Positions 14,401 through 22,445 of a stretch of DNA of 64,000 bases are shown piece by piece; within the stretch, counting starts at the first letter, position 1; each line of letters begins with the position of its first letter. Below the pieces are notes generated by a model. That model was not told the DNA's origin. It ran no database searches and worked only from the letters and a program-made list of their open reading frames with translations. Where the stretch lies: the NCBI GenBank assembly GCA_017590115.1, contig JAGGNK010010225.1:1364001-1428000 (forward strand), read 5' to 3'. The position numbers and the translations under genes were made by a program. The DNA is from Montifringilla adamsi (Eukaryota > Chordata > Aves > Passeriformes > Passeridae).

Positions 14401-16707
14401 ATTGAAATTGTTTTTACCCTTTTGAATGCCTTGAAGTGGTGAAACAGCTTTCAAGAACATGACGATTCCTTATGGATGGGCAAAAAGGCCAATGCTGCAA
14501 CGGATTTCACAGATGGATCGAGACATTCCTATCACGGTGGTCTATGGAGCACGTTCATGTATAGATGGCAATTCTGGCAGCACTATCCAGTCTCTGAGAC
14601 CAAATTCCTACGTGAAGACAATAGTAAGTTTGACTTCTAAAGAAGTTGTTTGTTTTTTGTGTGGATTTGTTTAAGTCATATCTATGTGGCCAGGTTGGAT
14701 GGGGCCCTGAGCACCCTGGTCTGTGCGGAGGTGTCCCAGCCCATGGCAGGGGGCTTGGAACTAGATGAGCCTTAAGGTTCTTTCCAACCCAAACTATTCT
14801 ATGACTCTCTTTTTTCATACCAGCTGTGGAAATGGTGTCACTTTTGATTTAGAGCCTGGGGTAATAAGTTCTGTGTTCTGTAACAGAGAGAGAGAGAGAG
14901 AAAACAAATGTTACATCAGAGAAAACGTAGACAAAAGTGTTGAGTCCCCAGGCTAAGAACAAAACTTGCTGTAGCACTAGAAGCCAAACTCGATCTGTGA
15001 GCAAGGTGATTCTTTATTTTGTTCTACAATATACTAATAGAAGTAGGTGTTGTGGTCACTGAGTTTCAAACCACACCACTCATACTATTTCCATATATAT
15101 ATATATAAGATAGTAGGAAGGCTCTCATAAACTCTCTTCATCTGTCTACATAATGCATTTGTTCCTCTGATATGAGAGTAGTTTGTACCTGGTGCTTAGG
15201 TTCTTGTGAGCATCTGTTTTTTTAAGTCATTAAAAAATAGTTAGTGTTGTGTTACTACCTAAGACATTTTTGTTTAGAGGTATGATATTGTCATTTAAAA
15301 TGTGCGTACTTACAACTTGATGTGAATGTGCACACTGCATTTTTTGTCGTTGATTTCTATAAAAACAAACTAAAAGTATTCTTCACACATTTTCACATCA
15401 GTCAGCTGTGAAATTGAACATGCATACATGTTAAAATGCTGTGAGGTGATAAAATATTTGAACACACCAGCTGTGATGGTACTGATATCTGGAACTATCT
15501 GGACAGAAGTGTACAGTATGTAATGTTGATCGTATACTATAGGAAGTCACCCAAATAAAATTTTATAACTTGATACAGCTGAATTTAGAGCTGGAACTCA
15601 GAAAAGACATTGTTATCCAACTTTTTAAGTGTGTTAAAGAGCACAGATACATTTCATAAATGTTGACATCCAGACTGAAATTGTCACTTAACTGCTTAAC
15701 CAGAGAGAGGGAGTTGTAACAGAAAGTCACTGTTAAAAATTGTACAATATGTTGCTGGGATAAGCTTATACCATTCAGGGAGATTTCTTTTCCACTCTGG
15801 TCAGGGACTTTTGGAAGGGACTGTGGAAATGGTATTGTATTCCAGGTTAAAATTTTGCCAAGCCACATACAGATTCTAAAAGGTAAATTGGAGTAGTAAG
15901 ATTGCAGGTATGCTCAAAAACCCATAGGAGGGCAAGGGCTCTAATGAGACAGAGATGTGGACTGGCCGTGCCGTGTTTGGTAAAATGCACAGGGATTCTG
16001 TGGTTTTGTTACATGCATTTATTCCCAAGTAATTTTTACTTTGAGTTTCTGGGAGTTCTTAACACAATAACATAACAATAACTTGCAGGGGATTTGGTTA
16101 GAGACTTAAGAGAGGGTTTTTTTAGGAGGGTAGGGGAAAATAGGGTTTTCTTAAAGATTAGTCTTGAACTGACTGTAAAATAGAAAACAGGTCAAGTACC
16201 TTTGCTGTACACTGTGGTGACAGTTTACTTAGTGGCATTTTTACAGAGAATAACAAATTCTAGAAATAGGTTATTTGAGTGGAGAGCAAAGGGAATCAAG
16301 ATACAAGATAAATTTGATATGCAAGGTATATATATCTACTAAATCTGATGTGCAGTGACTTGTTCACGCTTCATCGGTGGGGTTTTTTTCCAACAAGGTG
16401 AGTAGTTGAATAAGCAGTAGTTTCACTTTCTTTTCCTTGTAAAGTTTCTTTACAAGGAAAGAATAATTTGGTAATCCTTATGTTTAGAATGTTTTTTAGG
16501 TTGTATAATGCCAACTCTTAGGTAATGTGTAAAAGCCAGGTTCTTCACCTGTCCCAGTATTTATTTGTTTATTACATTTTTGTGATATTGACGTGCTTCT
16601 TCACCTTCATCCTCCAGGCTATCCTCGGTGCGGGTCATTACGTGTACGCTGATCAACCCGAAGACTTCAACGAGAAAGTGAAAGACATCTGTGACTCTGT
16701 GGACTGA
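5345..16707 (+). CDS. ABHD5: ABHD5 (CGI-58), lipid-droplet co-activator of adipose triglyceride lipase; six exons, exon 1 outside window
   Basis: The spliced product of six exons (86, 373, 155, 112, 187 and 90 nt) is 333 residues. It matches vertebrate ABHD5 end to end, except for the N-terminal residues of exon 1, which is not in the window. With 16 residues from exon 1 (human value, from memory) the total is 349, the human length. Visible hallmarks are the N-terminal Trp-x3-Trp-x3-Trp lipid-droplet anchor, the HGFGGG oxyanion loop of the alpha/beta hydrolase fold, the nucleophile elbow GHNLGG with Asn where active hydrolases have Ser, the GARSCIDG segment, and the C-terminal HYVYAD (H-x4-D) motif. 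Known family role: it binds perilipins on lipid droplets, is released on lipolytic stimulation and activates PNPLA2/ATGL; loss in humans causes Chanarin-Dorfman neutral lipid storage disease. Reading frame and splice phases are intact throughout, so the gene is inferred functional. ABHD4, the closest paralogue, normally has Ser at the elbow, so it is excluded. Confidence 0.97.
5702..6074 (+). CDS. ABHD5: ABHD5 exon 3 (alpha/beta-hydrolase core with Asn nucleophile elbow)
   Basis: The acceptor has a strong pyrimidine tract and AG at 5700-5701; the donor is GTATGT at 6075. It encodes the first core strands ([11 protein letters not shown]), the oxyanion loop [16 protein letters not shown], the [13 protein letters not shown] strand-turn, [12 protein letters not shown], and the elbow [21 protein letters not shown]. 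The elbow has Asn in place of the catalytic Ser, the diagnostic ABHD5 substitution that explains its lack of triglyceride lipase activity. Intron 2 before it is only 271 bp (5431-5701). The open frame continues 5' through the acceptor to 5620, but that part is intronic. Confidence 0.97.
6075..9508 (+). other. ABHD5: ABHD5 intron 3
   Basis: This 3434-bp AT-rich intron contains a CR1 LINE patch at 8240-8675, described separately. It also has a local direct repeat of aaagggacaatt around 8789-8818. Otherwise I see only short A/T runs and no coding potential. Confidence 0.9.
8240..8675 (-). mobile_element. CR1 LINE 3' fragments, probably one nested in another
   Basis: In reverse-complement orientation the sequence follows the CR1 3' end: a guanine/adenine-rich terminal segment (8240-8290), then the segments reading cctccaaagatgggtactcaa and cttccctgggca (about 8358-8395), and later gcctgttccaatgcttgacagc and gtgaagaaatttttt (8503-8550). 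Between 8396 and about 8502 the typical CR1 3' terminus (gggaagggacctaaaggattat) starts again, then the first copy appears to resume at gcctgttcc. I infer a short CR1 copy inserted into an older one. Both are 5'-truncated and non-coding. Confidence 0.85.
9509..9663 (+). CDS. ABHD5: ABHD5 exon 4
   Basis: The exon is bounded by AG at 9507-9508 and GTGAGT at 9664, and completes an Arg codon split with exon 3. It encodes [16 protein letters not shown] followed by a variable acidic segment (DNAEHE), then [27 protein letters not shown]. This is the post-elbow strand and the start of the cap region. The segment before IPVW differs from the human residues I recall, as expected for a surface loop. The phase to exon 5 (G|GA, Gly) is consistent. 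Confidence 0.96.
9664..13794 (+). other. ABHD5: ABHD5 intron 4
   Basis: This 4131-bp intron carries a sense-oriented CR1 ORF2 remnant (12321-13010). Apart from that and a T-run near 10678-10690, I see unremarkable AT-rich sequence. Short open frames at 10756, 11144 and 11744 have no recognisable similarity. Confidence 0.9.
12321..13010 (+). mobile_element. CR1 LINE ORF2 remnant (reverse transcriptase C-terminal part)
   Basis: The + strand follows the 3' half of CR1 ORF2. It starts at a reverse-transcriptase segment (gggatcgaatgcgccctcag), includes the degenerate catalytic box (reading Ala-Asp-Gly where active CR1 has Ala-Asp-Asp, near 12350), and continues through a frame open from 12558 to 12881. 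That frame contains [38 protein letters not shown] and [14 protein letters not shown], recognisable CR1 polymerase C-terminal motifs. The 3' terminal part ends prematurely near a tagatcagatattaggg segment, so the usual 3' end is missing. It is a dead, doubly truncated copy lying sense within ABHD5 intron 4. Confidence 0.9.
13795..13906 (+). CDS. ABHD5: ABHD5 exon 5
   Basis: The exon is bounded by AG at 13793-13794 and GTGAGT at 13907. It encodes [20 protein letters not shown], then [17 protein letters not shown], part of the cap/insertion domain of ABHD5, and ends in a split Ser codon. The sequence is very close to the mammalian protein. Confidence 0.96.
13907..14436 (+). other. ABHD5: ABHD5 intron 5
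   Basis: This is a 530-bp AT-rich intron with no repeat or coding signal that I can identify. The acceptor is ttgaag, AG at 14435-14436. Confidence 0.92.
14437..14623 (+). CDS. ABHD5: ABHD5 exon 6
   Basis: The exon is bounded by AG at 14435-14436 and GTAAGT at 14624, phase 0 at its 3' end. It encodes [20 protein letters not shown], then [29 protein letters not shown] and ends SYVKTI. The Arg of GARSC and the Asp of CIDG are retained. From the literature as I recall it, that Arg, together with the Gly preceding the C-terminal His motif, is needed for ATGL activation. The open frame runs past the donor to 14674, but the splice phase and protein similarity fix the exon end. Confidence 0.96.
14687..14808 (+). 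mobile_element. CR1 LINE 3' terminal fragment
   Basis: The sequence follows the CR1 3' end in sense orientation: ggccaggttggatggggc, then cccatggcagggggcttgga, actagatgagccttaagg and finally ttccaacccaaactattcta with the start of the terminal short repeat. It is about 120 bp, heavily 5'-truncated, and begins about 64 bp after the exon 6 donor. Confidence 0.93.
16432..16460. repeat. Perfect 13-bp inverted repeat (hairpin) in ABHD5 intron 6
   Basis: Arm 16432-16444 (tttccttgtaaag) and arm 16448-16460 (ctttacaaggaaa) are exact reverse complements separated by a 3-nt loop (ttt). It lies 157 bp upstream of exon 7. In the pre-mRNA it could form a short stable stem, but any role in splicing is only inference. 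Confidence 0.85.
16618..16707 (+). CDS. ABHD5: ABHD5 exon 7 (C-terminal H-x4-D motif and stop)
   Basis: The acceptor AG is at 16616-16617. The exon encodes [20 protein letters not shown], then VKDICDSVD, and ends with TGA at 16705-16707. His and Asp of HYVYAD form the H-x4-D motif linked in the literature to acyltransferase activity of CGI-58. The His is also the remnant catalytic His of the hydrolase fold and is 23 residues from the C terminus, as in mammals. The terminal residues match the mammalian ending closely. Confidence 0.97.
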   Translation, partial: AILGAGHYVYADQPEDFNEKVKDICDSVD

Positions 16708-19176
16708 ATGTCCTCTGTTCTTTAGAAAGTCATACATAGATAGCATTTAATGGCAATACCCTCTAGGAAATCACTAAATAATGCAGAGCTAATGGAACAG
16801 GCTCTGTTTGCACACTGTTTCTTCTAAGAAGCCATTTGCACACTTAAACCACTGAGTGCCTATTTTTGGGGGGAATGAAGAGGTTTGAAGCTAACTTTGT
16901 ACAGCTTTTTTTTTTTTTTTTTTTATTGTCCTGTCAGATACAAAATTACATGTAACTTTTGAAACTGGAATTTTCTTCAAAATTTAATTGAACTTTGCAC
17001 ATGTTGAACTCTCTAAAAATACTGAATTCTCCAACATGGGGAACTGTATCAATAGAGATACGATGTACAAAATGCAATTCGGTTTCTTTATGAGCATTCG
17101 TATTTTTTAGCTGATGTTTCATAGCAATAATATGAAACTGCATATGTATTTTATTTTTGGAACCCAGAACTCCATATAAAATATTTTAAGAAGGTTTGTT
17201 TTTTAATTGGAGTGGTAACAGCTTATGAAAATGATTTTGAGAAAGGGATGGGGCCAAAATAATAAGCAATGTCTGTCACTGAAATATGTTTGTTAGTTTA
17301 TAAGGAATTGAGGCTCAATATTGGGAAATCCATTTATTTATATCCATTATTTCCATTTATCTCAAGGCATCTTTTTCCATCTGTTCACCTTTTACGGAAG
17401 ACTCAGTTTGTAAGAGTCGATGATGTCACCAGCACTCATGCTTCTATAAATATTTTGATGTGCAGATTTCTGTGATTTAAAATACAGAAGATGGCTTGTT
17501 AGTTACTCCACCTATTTTTAACACTTTACTGCAAGATTTGTTACTAGTCTAAATCTAACAGTTGTGGGTAAGCTGATAAGGTTTTGATTAGGGCTAGGAG
17601 ATATCCACCTGGATAGTAAGCCTATTTCCCATTTTCTTTCAGTAGAAAGCCTAGTCCATATTTTAGTGAATTTGAGCTGAAGGAGAGGCAGAGGCAGAAT
17701 ATTGATGTTCTCTAATTGGGAACTATAACAGCTTAATGTATTTTATTTAACATTCAGCCTCCTTATAGGAAGGATTATTATTGGAATGAACAATACCACT
17801 GCAATGAATTGCAATTACATGTTTTGGAGATTCTTTATATATTTGAATTGAGTATTTCAATATCAGAGATAGTCCAGTCTCTGTTGTTTTTTGAATTATA
17901 GTTCCATGGTAGTATTTCACATGCCTAGTAAATTATATTAAGAAAAATACTTTGTCACTTTAAAGCCAAATAATGTGGTTGTTTGTTTTTTAACAAGTTT
18001 ACATAAAACTATTGATCTGTTTTTGAATATTAAATTGACTACTGAAGAGTTCTTGATACTTTTATACAAAGAGAATTTGAATTCATGATAGCACCATCTG
18101 AAAGCTTGAATTATGTGCATTTTTTTCTCAAATTAAGGAATAGTTGCACATATTTATGATGTGGAAGGCAAAGATGCCTAAAATATTCAGGAGACAATGT
18201 GATTATGTTCCCCAGCAGAACATAGTCTCTCTTACAGAAGGAGATATTTGTCTATACGGTGCTATGTAAACATCAAACAGTTTTTGTGACTGCCTTGACT
18301 GGTAGCACTTCATATCTAGCAAGATAAATATTTTAATTAAAAATTGAATTAAATTACTTTTTCAATTAGCAGATGCCAGAACTGTAAAACAAAATTTTGG
18401 GTTATTTGCTAAAATCTTGAAAATGGAAAATCAGAATTAGCAATTATCAATTCAGTTTTTTAATATAAGCTATAAATTATTGGTCATGGCACCATTTAGG
18501 TGGATGCCTTTAGCATGTTGGTTATTTTTCCCCCTTTTCAGTGTCTTATTTTGTATTTATCAACTTAAACAGCTGTTTTAGTTGTGCATAAAAACCTAAT
18601 GCAAAAACAAATTTTGAGTCTCCTTCAAATAATAAAAGGTGAAACAAATTATTGGAATTTTCAAATAGCACTTACTGATGGGAATTGTAGATTCCACATC
18701 AAAAGTTGGAAGTAGGGATAAAAATTGCACACTGGATGTGAATATTGTTTTAAATATACCTTGCTTTTTCAGCTTATTGTACTAATAAGGCTTATTGCTT
18801 ATGTTTTGCACAATAATAAAAAATCTTTAATGTTATATTTTATTAATATTAAGCCATTATATTGCTTTTTTTTTAAATTATGTGCAATTAAGCCCTAGAA
18901 ATCAAGAGTTATTAGTAAGTTGAGGTAAATGATCCAAAATACTTTAAAAGTATATTAATGCTTATTTTCAAATGTCTCAATGTTCTTAGGTTTCCTTGTA
19001 TTAACTGAAGCTGGCGAGTGTTGGTCAGCAAGCAGCTGCAAGCTGGGAATGTTGTTTGTATGTATAAGGAAAAGGATTCTGTGTTATCCTCCAGGAAGTA
19101 TTAGATGCTACTGTGAAGGTCGAGATGGAATTCTGAATGTCCTACTGTGTGCAACATAATCTGATCGAATTACTTT

Positions 19177-19182
19177 AATAAA
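19177..19182 (+). terminator. Candidate polyadenylation signal AATAAA
   Basis: A canonical hexamer in the inferred ABHD5 3' UTR, about 2.5 kb after the stop codon. It is one of five candidates. I cannot rank it firmly against those at 18631, 18815, 19488 and 19685. Confidence 0.4.
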
Positions 19183-19684
19183 TGTCATAGGAGGTGCTGA
19201 ACAGAAAATGAATGGCTGAAAAGACTTGGGAGCTAGATCTTTTGTGAGCAATTTCTGCCTGGAAATAATCTCAGTTTCTCCAGAAGTTCTGTTTCAGTGC
19301 AGTGACCAGTTGCTTAAATGTACTGTGGTGAACACTGAATGCTGATGATGCTATTTTTATTACAGCACTATAAAATAAGACAAGAATAGCAGACATAAAG
19401 GCATCCAAGGATCTATCCCATTCTAACATCAAAATGAAGACAGCTGTGTACCAAGGCTAGAGCATCACAAAAAGAATCCAAAATATTAATAAAAATCCAA
19501 GATAAACTGTCTAAATCTTCAGGACACACTCTTCCTGAGGTTGTTGTGATAAAATTTATTTAAAGTAACTTAGTAATATTTTGTTTGCTATGGCTGAGTT
19601 CATCTTGTGACTTATTGAACCCTGCCAGATTAGATTTTAGTTCTGAATAACTGATTTTCAGAGAACTTGTTGATAAGACTCTAT

Positions 19685-19690
19685 AATAAA
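19685..19690 (+). terminator. Candidate polyadenylation signal AATAAA with GT-rich downstream element
   Basis: The hexamer is followed by tgtttgtatctgattgtg about 25 bp later, the arrangement expected of a cleavage site near 19705-19715. It is the last AATAAA before the composition changes to more GC-rich intergenic sequence. Confidence 0.4.
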
Positions 19691-19710
19691 ATGTTCACAA
19701 CCATCACAAG

Positions 19711-22345
19711 GAGCTCCCTGTTTGTATCTGATTGTGAAATGGAAATGGAAAATGTGAATTAATATGTGTTGATCATGGAAAAATGGGTCCAAGCAAGAGA
19801 AATGTCATCATCTGGTTTCACTTGGATTAAACCAATGCTGGCCTTTCTTTTTAAAAGTTAGCTTTTTAAGGTTGCTGCAACTGTTTGTGCTGAGCTGGTG
19901 TGCCAGTCTCTGTCTGAAATGCTTTCTGTGGTCATTGTGGTTCCTCAGATTCCCACCCCTTCCAGATCACAGTTACTCAGCTTTTTCACTGGGATGAAAA
20001 CAGGACTAAATGCGATTAAAAACATCTGGAATTAATGCACGGGCAGACGTTTTCAGGAATGCCTGTTTTGTTAGCATTCATTAAAACCTGAGCCTGCAGA
20101 ATCTTAAGGCTCACAGTCAAGTGCTTTTAAATGGGTAATTTCCTGGGGCTCCTTGGCATATCTGTAATTTTGTTGGGTTCTTTTGGCCATTTGACCATCA
20201 ACCCATCCGGCAGTCCTTGAGCATGGCAGCACAGCCATGTTGCCTTGAAGCCTTCATCGAGGGATTTATGTTTTGTAGGAAGCACAAGTGAGACTTGTGA
20301 AAGGATGAGGCACTACAGGAGCTGAAGAGAGACACATTTTAGTGGGAGTGGTAAGATCAGAACCAGAACACAGGTGTGTGCAGCAACTGCCTTCTGGTGT
20401 TAGTGGCAGCAGGAGGAAATGGATGGAGCCTTCAGGTTTTCAGGCAGTGTGGAGAGCAGAGGCATGTGGCTGGAATGACAGTCTGTAGCACAAGGAACAG
20501 TAAGAGCTAGAAAAAAGTGAGGCAGCTGGAAAGAGCAAAATTCAGGTGCAGAGCTTTGGGGTGGGAACATTCAAGGGCCAGTCAGCTCTGGAGGAGGATA
20601 AGGGAAATGGTGAAAGAAATATTTGGGCTGTCTAGTGTGCAAATAACACAGCTTAGCAAGGTAAGGAGGACACCTGCAGTACCAGCTGGAGGGAAGTCTG
20701 GTTGGAAAGCTTGGATCTACACTATATGGGGCACTTTAAAGTTTTGGTATCCCTCCTTTGACTAAAGCTTGTCCTTGGAATGCAAGTGCTTTTTCCCAAG
20801 CTGGACACCATTCCCTCAGACTGGTACTTGGACAGGAACCTTAAAGAATTACCTCTCATGCAGCACTCAAGAAATCATGAGAAACTGAATTTCACAAATC
20901 AGAAGTGAACTGATGGCAAAGCATGTGATGCGGGGGTCACTGGACTGCCTGAGGTAAGATGAAAAATCAAGATGTGCAACAAGGCTTGTCACTGAAGATC
21001 ATAAATTCGTCTTTTACAAGAGGAGTGGCTCTGTTCCAGTTTGCCTCGTCGCTTTGATCACAAGGATATCCTACCTTACGGTTCGGATGTGGGTAGTAGA
21101 ATGTAAAAGTATAAAATATGGAAATATTTGCCACATATACTTTAAGAGGCACAAGTAGCAGGAATGTACTGAAGACGTTTTTAGATATGTACATAATTTG
21201 CATTAGTAATTAGCAGCAAGATGAAAGCGGTGACAACACTACAAGTTAGGTTTTTGCTTGCATTTTATGCTTCACTTGCAGAGGAAAGCTAGCAAACTGA
21301 AACTGTTAGTTTTGGGAAGCAGGGCAGGGCTGTAAAATGGAGTGTGACCCCAAATGCATGCTGAGGAGTAGATGTGCTTTGAAAATGAACTACTGCAAAA
21401 GCAGGATCTCCATATATTTACAGGTCTATTTCTGCACTCTCGAATTCACCTACTTGATGTGTAAATGACTGGAGCTGTGAATGGAGCGAGGTGCGGCTGT
21501 CACTTCCTTTGTAATGTTGTGATGGTTAAATGTTTGCCTGATACCCACCTGCCTTTCTGCTTTGACTTTATTTAAGGATTCTCACACTCACTCAGAGCTC
21601 AAACCTAAAATGGAGGCTAAAGAGCTCAGTCCATGCAAATCCCCCAGCTAGAGACCCTCTCTGAAAAGGAGATTATTAATCATGTCTACCCAAGGTTCAT
21701 ATTCTTCTTGGTGCCTGCCAGAAGTGAGATTGCTTGTCCTGCGGGACACGGAGCCCCTGTGTTCAGTCATGTGCCATGGCCAGTTCTGCCTCATCAGTAG
21801 ATGCTTTGGTGAGTACAGAGTTGAGGAAAATAACCTGCAAGCACAGTGGAAAGACAACTCTGGTGGTGGGGTCATGCATGGGGGAAGAAGGACCAGCACA
21901 TGAAGATTCCTGAGAGTGGTGGGATGGTGAGCCCCATCCAGCACTTGACCCTGGTTTGTTTCCCAGCTTGCAGGGCCTGAGCACCATGCTGCTGTCAGAT
22001 TTGCTTGCTGCGCACCCCCAGCTCATAATTTATATTTCCCCCTGTCCAGCTCCCTGAGCTGCAGGATGGAGCCTTTGAGCCTCTTGGGCATCTTAAACAC
22101 CTCTGTTGAAGCATTCCACCAGCAGTGAGCCTGCTCACAGCTGAAGCCACTGTGGCTGTTTCTGCAAAGGAACTTGGCAGAGCAATAGTGGGTGCAGGTA
22201 AGGCACAGAGAAAAGTGAGAAGCCAGCTGGCTCGTCCCCTGGCACTGACTCTTTCCTAGCTTTCAGCCCCTCCCTATGCTCAGCAAGAGGCTTGGCCACA
22301 CAGGAGGTTCCCAGTCAGGAGTGCATCTTCCTGGCCAAAAGTTGT
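19711..22345. other. Intergenic sequence, no gene seen
   Basis: The composition rises from the AT-rich ABHD5 3' UTR toward mixed GC content here. Open frames at 20517 (82 codons) and around 21650-22026 (up to 98 codons, open on both strands) show no similarity I recognise. No transposon is clear in this stretch. Confidence 0.7.
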
Positions 22346-22445
22346 AGAATCACAGAATGGGTTGGGTCATAATCTAAGATTTCCTGAACCCTGAAAGCTG
22401 CATCCAACCTGAATTATCTTCATGGAGACCTGCCATGCCTCAGCC
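22346..22445 (-). mobile_element. Possible degraded CR1 3' end
   Basis: The segment begins tagaatcacagaatgggttg, typical of the reverse complement of the CR1 3' terminus, and then diverges, ending near a catggagacctgccatgcc segment. Only the first 25 or so bases are convincing. Confidence 0.5.

Larger units (their letters stand above)
14624..16617 (+). other. ABHD5: ABHD5 intron 6
   Basis: This 1994-bp intron starts close to a CR1 3' end (14687-14808). It holds (AG)8 at 14885-14900, an (AT)n run at 15093-15107 and a perfect 13-bp hairpin at 16432-16460. The acceptor region before exon 7 is rich in pyrimidines (cttcatcctccag). Confidence 0.9.
16708..19710 (+). other. ABHD5: ABHD5 3' UTR (inferred extent)
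   Basis: After the stop codon the sequence is very AT-rich, with no splice or coding signal, a T-run at 16907-16924 and AATAAA hexamers at 18631, 18815, 19177, 19488 and 19685. The last is followed within about 30 bp by a GT-rich stretch (tgtttgtatctgattgtg), a plausible downstream element. The exact polyadenylation site cannot be decided from sequence alone, and several alternative ends are plausible. A spurious AATAAA-containing intergenic tail cannot be excluded beyond 19182. Confidence 0.5.
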
